NCBI GenBank assembly: GCA_964353455.1
Contig: CAYGWP010000331.1
Location: 1 to 8,082 of the forward strand
Direction of reading: 5' to 3'
Length of the DNA: 8,082 bases
Origin: CAYGWP01 sp964353455
Lineage (GTDB): Bacteria; Planctomycetota; Phycisphaerae; FEN-1346
In this document: positions 1 through 5,476 of the stretch, one piece after another
Layout: the number at the start of each line of letters is the position of its first letter
Position numbering within the stretch: position 1 is the stretch's first letter
Notes under the pieces: generated by a model
Seen by the model: only the letters and a program-made list of their open reading frames with translations
Database searches by the model: none
Told to the model about the DNA's origin: nothing
Translations under genes and position numbers: made by a program

Positions 1-104
1 GGCTGTTTCAGAACTGTGGCACGCCCGCCCTCGGGCGTGCAAGTGGCTGAAAAGATGCACAGCCGGGGGCGGCTGTGCCACAAGAAGCCGGTTCTGAAAC
101 AGCC
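1..104. repeat. Nested inverted repeat (MITE- or REP-like), possibly extending left of the window
   Basis: A perfect 14-bp inverted repeat, GGCTGTTTCAGAAC at 1-14 and its complement at 91-104, encloses a second 8-bp pair (TGTGGCAC 15-22, GTGCCACA 75-82). Inside are two further hairpins: GCACGCCCG/CGGGCGTGC (19-27 with 32-40, 4-nt loop) and GCACAGCC/GGCTGTGC (57-64 with 71-78, 6-nt loop). The window opens exactly on the left arm, so the true end may lie further left. There is no coding content. The layout resembles a non-autonomous mobile element or a dispersed structured repeat. It ends about 47 nt before the beta-galactosidase start. Family membership and mobility are inferred, not shown. 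Confidence 0.75.
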
Positions 105-138
105 TCTTAGCCGCAACACCGAAGGTGTGCGCGTTTTC

Positions 139-144
139 GAAAGG
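139..144 (+). promoter_or_regulatory. Ribosome binding site of the GH42 gene
   Basis: GAAAGG lies 7 nt upstream of the ATG at 152. It favours that ATG over an in-frame GTG at 125, which would add nine residues (MCAFSKGTH) not expected before the GH42 N-terminus. No convincing -35/-10 pair is seen between 105 and 151, so the promoter may lie inside or left of the inverted repeat. Confidence 0.65.
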
Positions 145-151
145 TACACAC

Positions 152-2194
152 ATGCTTATCGGCGTCGATTACTACCCCGAGCACTGGCCGCGCGAGCGTT
201 GGCCCGTCGATGCGCGGCTGATGGGCAAGGCGGGCCTCCAGGTGGTTCGCCTCGCGGAGTTCGCCTGGAACCGCCTCGAACCCGAAGAGGGCCGGTACGA
301 TTTCGAGTGGCTCGACGAGGCGATGGGCCATCTGGCCAGGCACGGCATCCGCGTTGTGATGTGCACCCCGAGCGCAACACCGACGGCCTGGCAGATAGCC
401 AAGTGGCCGGACCTTCTTCCGATCAAGGCGGATGGTCACGCGTGGCCGTTCGGAATCCGCCGCCACTACTGCATGCGCCACGAGGGCTACCGCGATGCCT
501 GCCGCCGGATGGCCGAGGCGATGGCCGCGCACTTCGGCCGCAACAAGCAGGTCATCGGCTGGCAGATCGACAACGAGTGGGGCGGCTCCGGAACGTGGTC
601 CATGTGCTACTGCCCGCGATGCACGGGCGAGTGGCAGGAGTGGCTGCGGAAACGGTACGCGACGCTCCCGGCCCTCAATGCGGCGTGGGGCACGGCCTTC
701 TGGGCGCACGAGTACGCCGACTGGCGCCAGATAGTCGCCCCGGTCGAGCCGGTCAAGTCTCACAATCCATCATTATATCTCGATTGGAGAAGATTTTCGA
801 GCGAGGGCGTCGCGGAGTTCCAGCAGGTCCAGGTCGATGCCCTCCGCGCGGGCATCCGCGGCCAGTGGATTTCCACGAACTTCATGGGACTCTTCAAGGA
901 ACTGGATTACGAGGCCCTCGCCCGGCCGCTCGACATCGCGGGCTGGGACAACTACCCCATCGGCGCCGCAAGCCCCGTGCAGGCGGCGCTGGCCCACGCG
1001 CGGACCCGGGGCCTCAAGCAGAAGGGGTTCTGGGTCTTCGAGCAGCAGTCCGGGCCGAGCGGGTGGAACACGATGAGCCGCCTGCCGAAGCCCGGCGAAA
1101 TCCGCCTCTGGACCTGGCAGTCGGTCGGCTGCGGCGCAGAGGCCGTCCTCTACTTCCGCTGGCGTGTCTGCCGGTTCGGCACCGAGCAGTACTGGCACGG
1201 CATCCTGGGCCATGACGGGCGGACGAACCGCCGGTACGCGGAGGTCAAGCGCACGGCCGGCGAAGTTGCGCGGCTATCGAAGGCCATCGACGGCACAGAG
1301 GTCCGCGCCCCCGCCGCCATCTGGCACCTCTACGATGCCAACTGGGTCATCGACTTTCAGCCCGGCTGCGAGGGGATGAACCTCTGGAACGAGGCCCGGC
1401 GGTTCGCCGAGGCGCTCGCCCGTCGCGGCGTCATGTACGATGCGGTCGGCGAGCGGGCGGACCTTGCGCGGTATCGGCTGCTCATCTGCCCGCACGCGGT
1501 CATCCTGCGCCCGGACCACGCCGACGCGCTCCGAAAGTTCGCGGCCACCGGCGGCACGGTGGTGCTCACGGCACGCAGCGGGGAGCGGCTATGGTCGAAC
1601 ATCATCACGCCCGACCCGCGGCCCGGCATCCTTCGCAAGATGGCCGGCATCCGCGTGACCGAGTACGACATGGTCGCCCCGCCCCGCCGCGGGCAGATCG
1701 AGATGTCCGACACCGGCCGTCTTTACGAGTCATCGGGCTGGTCCGACATCATCCGGACCGAAGGGGCCGAGACGGTCGCGAAGTATGCCGCCGACTTCTA
1801 CGCCGGCGCCCCCGCCGTCACGGTCAACCGCGTCGGAAAGGGCCGCGTGTACTACGTCGGCACGAGCGCGGAGGATGCATTCTACGCGGACCTTGTGGCG
1901 AGGCTGGCTGGGGAACTGCGTCTGCCGCTGCTCCCACCGCTGCCGGACCAGGTGGAGGTGTTGGAGCGGCGCGGCGGCGGGTGGCGGCTCGTCTTCGTCC
2001 TCAATCACTCCGGCGAACCGTGCGCGGCCGACGTGGCGGTCAAGGGCAAAGACCTTCTCAGCGGCAAGACCGTGGGCCCGCACGTGGAACTTCAGCCGTA
2101 CGGCGTCCGGGTTATAAAAATAGGGGACGCTCCCCTATTTCCGGCCAGGACGCGTAAAAACGCCAATGTTTTGGGGGTAGATTTTCGGAAATAG
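152..2194 (+). CDS. Beta-galactosidase, glycoside hydrolase family 42
   Basis: This is a retaining glycosidase that removes terminal beta-D-galactose from oligosaccharides. It has no signal peptide, so it is probably cytoplasmic. The 680-residue protein has the three GH42 parts: a TIM barrel (about 1-385), a glutaminase-like middle domain (about 390-590) and a small C-terminal beta domain. Visible marks are the start GVDYYPEHWP, the acid/base Glu142 in WQIDNEWGG, and the likely nucleophile Glu297 in FWVFEQQSG. The motif FRWRVCRFGTEQYWHGILGHDG (split here as FRWR 335-338 and GTEQYWHGILGHDG) is typical of the family. Cys107, Cys152, Cys154 and Cys157 match the four-cysteine zinc site known in part of the family. 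The start is fixed by an RBS at 139-144. Oddity: about 25 C-terminal residues (656-680) are translated from a REP-like repeat, and the TAG stop lies inside it. An AT-rich, rare-codon patch sits at 758-799. The natural substrate is unknown. Confidence 0.95.
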   Translation: MLIGVDYYPEHWPRERWPVDARLMGKAGLQVVRLAEFAWNRLEPEEGRYDFEWLDEAMGHLARHGIRVVMCTPSATPTAWQIAKWPDLLPIKADGHAWPFGIRRHYCMRHEGYRDACRRMAEAMAAHFGRNKQVIGWQIDNEWGGSGTWSMCYCPRCTGEWQEWLRKRYATLPALNAAWGTAFWAHEYADWRQIVAPVEPVKSHNPSLYLDWRRFSSEGVAEFQQVQVDALRAGIRGQWISTNFMGLFKELDYEALARPLDIAGWDNYPIGAASPVQAALAHARTRGLKQKGFWVFEQQSGPSGWNTMSRLPKPGEIRLWTWQSVGCGAEAVLYFRWRVCRFGTEQYWHGILGHDGRTNRRYAEVKRTAGEVARLSKAIDGTEVRAPAAIWHLYDANWVIDFQPGCEGMNLWNEARRFAEALARRGVMYDAVGERADLARYRLLICPHAVILRPDHADALRKFAATGGTVVLTARSGERLWSNIITPDPRPGILRKMAGIRVTEYDMVAPPRRGQIEMSDTGRLYESSGWSDIIRTEGAETVAKYAADFYAGAPAVTVNRVGKGRVYYVGTSAEDAFYADLVARLAGELRLPLLPPLPDQVEVLERRGGGWRLVFVLNHSGEPCAADVAVKGKDLLSGKTVGPHVELQPYGVRVIKIGDAPLFPARTRKNANVLGVDFRK

Positions 2195-2235
2195 GGGAGC
2201 GTCCCTAATTTCTGTGGGCCGCGCCCCTATTTCGG
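2116..2235. repeat. REP-like palindrome cluster at the convergent gene ends
   Basis: Unit 1 (2118-2140) is a perfect 10-bp palindrome, AAATAGGGGA then CGC then TCCCCTATTT. Unit 2 (2189-2211) has the same left arm, a GCG loop and an imperfect right arm TCCCTAATTT. It reads as the reverse complement of a unit-1-like sequence. Unit 3 (2224-2235, CCCCTATTTCGG) is a half unit. Both complete units face a 48-nt centre (2141-2188) that starts CCGG and ends TTTTCGG, giving an overall inverted layout like paired REP (BIME) elements. Units 2 and 3 supply the TAG stops of the two converging genes. The hairpins may also end transcription in both directions or shield mRNA 3' ends. From memory the sequence resembles REP palindromes mobilised by RAYT transposases; this is unverified, and no such transposase is in the window. 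Confidence 0.8.
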
Positions 2236-3258
2236 CGGCGGCAACAGGTCTGGGCGGTTGTCGCGGAACCACTCCAGCGTCTGGCGCAGGCCCATCTCGG
2301 TATCAACCTTCGGCTCGTAACCGAGCATGCGGCGGGCCTTGTCGATCTTGTACGTGAGCGGCGTTGACATGAACTTGAGGCGGAACTTGTTGACGAGCGG
2401 CGGCTCGCCGCCCTTGCGGAGCGAGTAGATCCCCTCGAAGATCGGGCACACGGCCCGCACCAGCCATGTCGGAACATGGCGAGTCGGCATCGCGTAGCCG
2501 GTCTCTTCGCAGACGATCTCCATCATCCGCATGCGTGTGATCGCATGGCCGTCGGTCACGAGGAACACCTCGCCCACCACGTTCGGCCGCGTGGCCGCAA
2601 GATACAGCGCCTCGACAAGGTTCCCCACATAGACGAGGCTGACTGGCTGGCGGCCGGAGCCGACGAACTTGAACTGGCGCGTCTTGAGGCTGGTCAGCAC
2701 CCGCGGCAGGAACTGCCGGTCTCGCGGCCCATAGACGTACGGCGGCCGGACGATCGCCGCCGACAACCCGCGCTCGCGCACGAACTGGTGGATGAGTTCC
2801 TCGGCCCGGATCTTCGTGAGGTTGTAGTTGTCGCCGGTGTGGATGAGCGGCGCGGTCTCGTCGAAATCCCGCTGCGGATGCATCCCGAGGACGACCATCG
2901 AACTCAGGTACACCAGCCGCTTGAGGCTTTCGCACGCCAGTGCCGCTTCGGCCAGGTGTCGCGTGCCGGTCACATTCACGCGGACCATCTCGTCGAGCGG
3001 CGCCCAGTCGGAGATGACGGCCGCGCAGTGAAAAATGAAATCAACGCCCTCAAGGTGCGGCGCGAGGGCATCGGCCGTGTCGCCCACATCTCCCTGTGCC
3101 AGTTCCGCGCCCCAGGACTTCAGGAGCACCGTGTCGCTCGTGGCCCGCACCAGCGCGCGGACGCGCCAACCCTTATCAAGAAGGCGCCGCGCAAGGTGGC
3201 TGCCCACCATACCCGTCGCCCCGGTGACAAACGCCAGCGGCTGCTTCAACTCGGCCAT
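2227..3258 (-). CDS. NAD(P)-dependent epimerase/dehydratase (extended SDR, 3-beta-HSD-like)
   Basis: This is a 343-residue soluble oxidoreductase of the extended short-chain dehydrogenase class. It probably acts on a nucleotide sugar or a sterol- or isoprenoid-like alcohol; the substrate cannot be read from sequence. The N-terminal Rossmann fold shows GATGMVG (13-19) for the dinucleotide. GDVGD, HCAAVISDW and NVTGT follow, then the catalytic Ser119/120 in VYLSSMV and the Tyr145-x3-Lys149 pair in YNLTK. PPYVYGPRD marks the substrate-domain boundary, and the C-terminus (LTYKIDKARRMLGYEP) is typical of the family. The start at 3258 is supported by a GGAGG RBS 7 nt upstream and a promoter at 3285-3312. 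A longer reading from 3312 would begin inside the -35 box. The last codon (AAA) and the TAG stop lie in a REP-like half unit. The gene is monocistronic in this window and convergent with the GH42 gene. Confidence 0.9.
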   Translation of the reverse strand: MAELKQPLAFVTGATGMVGSHLARRLLDKGWRVRALVRATSDTVLLKSWGAELAQGDVGDTADALAPHLEGVDFIFHCAAVISDWAPLDEMVRVNVTGTRHLAEAALACESLKRLVYLSSMVVLGMHPQRDFDETAPLIHTGDNYNLTKIRAEELIHQFVRERGLSAAIVRPPYVYGPRDRQFLPRVLTSLKTRQFKFVGSGRQPVSLVYVGNLVEALYLAATRPNVVGEVFLVTDGHAITRMRMMEIVCEETGYAMPTRHVPTWLVRAVCPIFEGIYSLRKGGEPPLVNKFRLKFMSTPLTYKIDKARRMLGYEPKVDTEMGLRQTLEWFRDNRPDLLPPPK

Positions 3259-3265
3259 CGAACGG

Positions 3266-3270
3266 CCTCC
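3266..3270 (-). promoter_or_regulatory. Strong Shine-Dalgarno site of the epimerase gene
   Basis: GGAGG on the minus strand stands 7 nt before the ATG at 3258-3256. It decides the start 18 codons inside the longest open frame. Confidence 0.8.
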
Positions 3271-3284
3271 GGAGTGCGGCGACC

Positions 3285-3312
3285 ATTCTATGCCGCGCGA
3301 GTGGCAGGTCAA
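3285..3312 (-). promoter_or_regulatory. Sigma70-type promoter of the epimerase gene
   Basis: On the minus strand, TTGACC (3312-3307) and TAGAAT (3290-3285) are separated by 16 bp. Transcription would begin near 3278, leaving a leader of about 20 nt that just holds the GGAGG ribosome site. It is back to back with the promoter at 3434-3461. The 120 bp between them hold no gene, only a short GCCCC/GGGGC palindrome at 3390-3402. Confidence 0.65.
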
Positions 3313-3433
3313 TCAGAATCGAGCCCAGGCACCGGGTACGGAAAGGCAGGGGCGCGGCCCACCGACGGGGCGGGTCTTCGACATGCCGTGCCCCAATGGG
3401 GCTGCCCGGACCTGTTCATAAGAGTGCTTTTGC

Positions 3434-3461
3434 TTGACTCCCGCGCGGGGCGGCCTATACT
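3434..3461 (+). promoter_or_regulatory. Sigma70-type promoter of the phosphoesterase-PEGA-nfo operon
   Basis: TTGACT (3434-3439) and TATACT (3456-3461) are 16 bp apart and both match the consensus at five of six positions. The expected start near 3468 leaves a leader of about 17 nt before the ATG at 3485, so an AGGA at 3469-3472 or GGGGA at 3476-3480 must serve as the ribosome site. Confidence 0.7.
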
Positions 3462-3484
3462 GGCCTCCAGGAACCGGGGATGCC

Positions 3485-3976
3485 ATGAAGATCGGCGTTA
3501 TCTGCGATACGCACGATAACCTGGCGGCGATGGCGGCGGCGCTGCGGCACTTTGAGGCGTCGCACGTCGAGGCGATCCTCCATGCGGGGGATTTCGTCGC
3601 GCCGTTCGCCATGAAGCGGCTGCTCCAGGCGCGGCTGCCCGTGCACGCCGTGTTCGGCAACTGCGACGGCGAGCGGGCAGGACTCGCGAAACTCCTGCCC
3701 GACCTGACCGACGGACCGCGGCACCTGGAACTGGGCGGACGCAAAATCTGCCTCGTCCACATCGACAAACGTCTGACGTACGCCGACTTCGAGGCCGCCG
3801 ACATCGTCGTCTCCGGCCACACGCACGAGCCGAAGGTCGAGCGGCAGGAAGGACGACTCGTCGTCAACCCCGGCGAGTGCGGCGGATGGCTTTCAGGCCG
3901 GTGCACCGTGGCCGTCATCGACACCGAACACCTGACCGCCGATATCGAGGAAGTCTATCAGCAGCAGAGGTCATGA
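3485..3976 (+). CDS. Metallophosphoesterase, YfcE/MJ0936-type phosphodiesterase
   Basis: This 163-residue protein of the calcineurin-like superfamily is a two-metal phosphodiesterase. It is probably cytoplasmic, since no signal peptide is seen. All the metal-ligand motifs of the YfcE group are visible in order: DTH (Asp8, His10), HAGDFV (Asp36), GNCDGE (Asn59), VHID (His92) and GHTHEP (His112, His114). Family members are mostly known from activity on artificial phosphodiesters, so the cell substrate is unknown. MKIGVICDTH is the normal N-terminus; the 17 codons available upstream would overlap the promoter and leader. It is the first gene of a likely operon. Its TGA stop is only 1 nt from the start of the lipoprotein gene, which suggests coupled translation. 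Confidence 0.92.
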   Translation: MKIGVICDTHDNLAAMAAALRHFEASHVEAILHAGDFVAPFAMKRLLQARLPVHAVFGNCDGERAGLAKLLPDLTDGPRHLELGGRKICLVHIDKRLTYADFEAADIVVSGHTHEPKVERQEGRLVVNPGECGGWLSGRCTVAVIDTEHLTADIEEVYQQQRS

Positions 3977-3977
3977 C

Positions 3978-4388
3978 ATGAACCGCGCGATGCGACTGGC
4001 GGCAGTACTTGCGGCGGCCGTGGCCGTCACCGGCTGTTACGGCCAGGTCCAGAGGAACATCACCATCGAGTCCGACCCGCCCGGCGCCGTATGCTGGCTC
4101 AACGATAACGAGGTCGGACGCACACCCTGCACCGTGCCCTTCACGTGGTACGGCACTTACGGCGTGCGGCTGGAGGCCCCGGGGTACGAGCCGCTCATCA
4201 CCACGGCCAAGGTTGCCGCGCCGTATTACGAGTGGATTCCGCTGGACCTTGCGGCCGAGACGGTGGTGCCCGGCATCCGGCACGACGACCACTTCTTCAA
4301 GTTCCAAATGAAGAAGGCCGAGCCGGCGGACACGGCGGCCCTGAGGCAACGCGCCGAGGGACTCCGCAAAGACGGCAAGGCGCCTTGA
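3978..4388 (+). CDS. PEGA-domain lipoprotein
   Basis: This 136-residue protein is probably exported and lipid-anchored. The N-terminus has Arg3 and Arg6, a hydrophobic stretch 7-18, and the lipobox VTGC with the acylated Cys20. A PEGA domain follows at about 27-72. Its signature is visible: ITIESDPPGAVCWLND, then VGRTPCTVPF (about 46-55) and YGVRLEAPGYEPL (about 60-72). This small beta fold is common in surface proteins and is thought to bind envelope or matrix components. The tail (about 98-136) is charged and probably extended or helical. The start ATG follows the phosphoesterase stop by 1 nt, with AGAGG (3966-3970) as ribosome site. A second in-frame ATG at 3990 would shorten the signal peptide's basic region. 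The exact role is unknown, and its link to the phosphoesterase is only positional. Confidence 0.85.
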   Translation: MNRAMRLAAVLAAAVAVTGCYGQVQRNITIESDPPGAVCWLNDNEVGRTPCTVPFTWYGTYGVRLEAPGYEPLITTAKVAAPYYEWIPLDLAAETVVPGIRHDDHFFKFQMKKAEPADTAALRQRAEGLRKDGKAP

Positions 4389-4394
4389 CGGAAA

Positions 4395-4422
4395 GTTCAA
4401 AGTTGAAAGTCCAAAGTGCAAA
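4395..4422. repeat. Four tandem heptamers GTNNAAA
   Basis: GTTCAAA, GTTGAAA, GTCCAAA and GTGCAAA follow one another without a gap, 7 nt after the PEGA gene stop. The heptad period with two variable bases is a repeat pattern, not a coding signal. No function is known to me. Confidence 0.75.
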
Positions 4423-4423
4423 G

Positions 4424-4451
4424 TGTGCCACGGCCGGCTTGCCCGGCCGTG
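4424..4451. repeat. Hairpin repeat TGTGCCAC plus 9-bp stem
   Basis: CACGGCCGG (4429-4437) and CCGGCCGTG (4443-4451) form a 9-bp stem with a CTTGC loop. The TGTGCCAC leader also occurs at 74-81 in the inverted repeat at the window start, so the two may be relatives. There is no T-run after the stem, so a classical terminator is unlikely; it may still lower or process the message before nfo. Confidence 0.6.
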
Positions 4452-4468
4452 TTCATTCCGGTGGGCCG

Positions 4469-5323
4469 ATGCCACGATTCGGAGCGCACCTTTCGATAGC
4501 CGGCGGCGTGGACCGCGCGGTCGAGCGGGCACGCGAGATCCGGGCCGACTGCCTGCAACTGTTCGTCAAGTCGCCTTCCCAATGGCGGTTCGCCGCACTT
4601 TCAGAGACCCAAGTCGAGCGGTTCCGCACGCTCGCGCGGCCACTCAGCCCCGTCATCGGCCACGCATCGTACCTGGTGAACCTGGCCAGCCCCGATGCGG
4701 CCCTGTGCGAGAAGTCGCGGCGGTGCGTCCTGGAGGAATGGGATCGCGCGGAGCGGCTCGGCCTCGACTACCTCGTCCTCCATCCGGGGGCGCACATGGG
4801 CAGCGGCGCGGCGGCGGGCCTGGCGCGGATCTCGGAGGCACTCGACCGGCTCCACCGAGAGCGGCCCGCGCGGATCTGCCGCATACTGCTGGAGACCACC
4901 GCCGGGGCCGGCACCGTCCTCTGCGGACGGGTGGAGCATCTAAGGTATCTTGTTCAGTCCTCCGAGTCGGGTCCGCGGCTGGGCGTGGCCATCGACACCT
5001 GCCACCTGTTTGCCGCAGGGTACGACCTGCGGACCTCGGCGGCGGTCGATGACACGCTGGGGAAACTGGAAGCGGCGGTGGGCCTCGCCCGCGTGCTTGT
5101 GGTCCATGCGAACGACGCCCGCGGCGGCCTGGGGTCCGGCCTCGACCGCCACGAGCACATCGGGCGCGGCAAACTCGGACGCGCGGCATTCCGCATCCTC
5201 GTCAACCACCCCGCCCTCTCCGCCCTGCCCTTCATCCTCGAAACGCCCAAGGAAGATGACAACGGCCGCAAGATGGACCCCATAAACCTGCGGGCGCTGC
5301 GAAGGCTGGCGGGCATCGTGTAG
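4469..5323 (+). CDS. nfo: Endonuclease IV (AP endonuclease)
   Basis: This 284-residue enzyme of base excision repair cuts the DNA backbone 5' to abasic sites and removes 3' blocking groups. It is cytoplasmic and uses three zinc ions. All nine zinc ligands known for E. coli Nfo have counterparts: His65 (HASYLVN), His105 (LHPGAH), Glu142 (LETTAG), Asp176 and His179 (IDTCH), His213 (VVHAND), Asp226 and His228 (LDRHEHIG) and Glu258 (ILETP). Length and the N-terminus FGAHLSIAGG are normal for the family. The chosen ATG at 4469 fits this; upstream codons in the frame read through the repeat patch and the end of the PEGA gene. The ribosome site is weak (GGTGGG at 4460-4465, 3-nt gap). It is probably the last gene of the operon from the promoter at 3434, unless the 80-nt gap contains its own promoter, which I do not see. 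Confidence 0.95.
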   Translation: MPRFGAHLSIAGGVDRAVERAREIRADCLQLFVKSPSQWRFAALSETQVERFRTLARPLSPVIGHASYLVNLASPDAALCEKSRRCVLEEWDRAERLGLDYLVLHPGAHMGSGAAAGLARISEALDRLHRERPARICRILLETTAGAGTVLCGRVEHLRYLVQSSESGPRLGVAIDTCHLFAAGYDLRTSAAVDDTLGKLEAAVGLARVLVVHANDARGGLGSGLDRHEHIGRGKLGRAAFRILVNHPALSALPFILETPKEDDNGRKMDPINLRALRRLAGIV

Positions 5324-5332
5324 CCGTGCCTC

Positions 5333-5476
5333 GTTCAGCCGCCGGTCGTTTAGCCGCCGGTCGTTTAGCCGCGACTCGAAGAGGAGCGCGTGTGGCCGCT
5401 CGAGAACGCGCTCCTCTTCGAGTCGCGGCTAAACGTTCGGCCCAGCCCTCGCCGAGTCGCGGCTAAACTTTCGGCC
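5333..5476. repeat. Cluster of GTTTAGCCGC repeats with a perfect 30-bp hairpin
   Basis: A 15-nt unit recurs: GTTCAGCCGCCGGTC (5333-5347), GTTTAGCCGCCGGTC (5348-5362) and GTTTAGCCGCGACTC (5363-5377). It appears inverted as GAGTCGCGGCTAAAC at 5420-5434 and 5454-5468. The last two belong to a 23-nt direct repeat with a single mismatch (5420-5442 and 5454-5476). The arms 5362-5391 and 5406-5435 are exact reverse complements over 30 bp with a 14-nt loop, which would make a very stable hairpin. The cluster fills the 153-nt gap between the converging ends of nfo and the secreted-protein gene. A two-way terminator or mRNA end protector is plausible. No reading frame or spacer structure like a CRISPR is present. 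Confidence 0.85.

Noticed and set aside
16..1215. 399-codon open frame on the plus strand overlapping the GH42 gene
   Set aside because: It is an Arg/Pro/Gly-rich shadow frame over a well-supported GH42 gene and starts in the inverted repeat. The open length is due to high GC.
3390..3402. Short palindrome GCCCC-AAT-GGGGC between the divergent promoters
   Set aside because: A 5-bp GC stem is common by chance in this composition, and there is no second copy or T-run.
3467..3476. CCAGGAACCG before the phosphoesterase, repeated at 7773-7782 before the right-edge gene
   Set aside because: Both contain the AGGA ribosome-site core. A shared 10-mer is expected several times by chance in 8 kb, so a common regulator is not supported.
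2476..3519. 347-codon plus-strand frame opposite the epimerase
   Set aside because: It is antisense to clear SDR motifs, crosses both promoters and runs into the phosphoesterase start. There is no recognisable domain.
3915..4532. 205-codon minus-strand frame across the PEGA gene and nfo start
   Set aside because: It overlaps three plus-strand features and the repeat patch, has biased composition, and shows no ribosome site or domain.
5333..5476. CRISPR array
   Set aside because: Units are directly adjacent or inverted, there are no regular unique spacers, and no cas genes are nearby.
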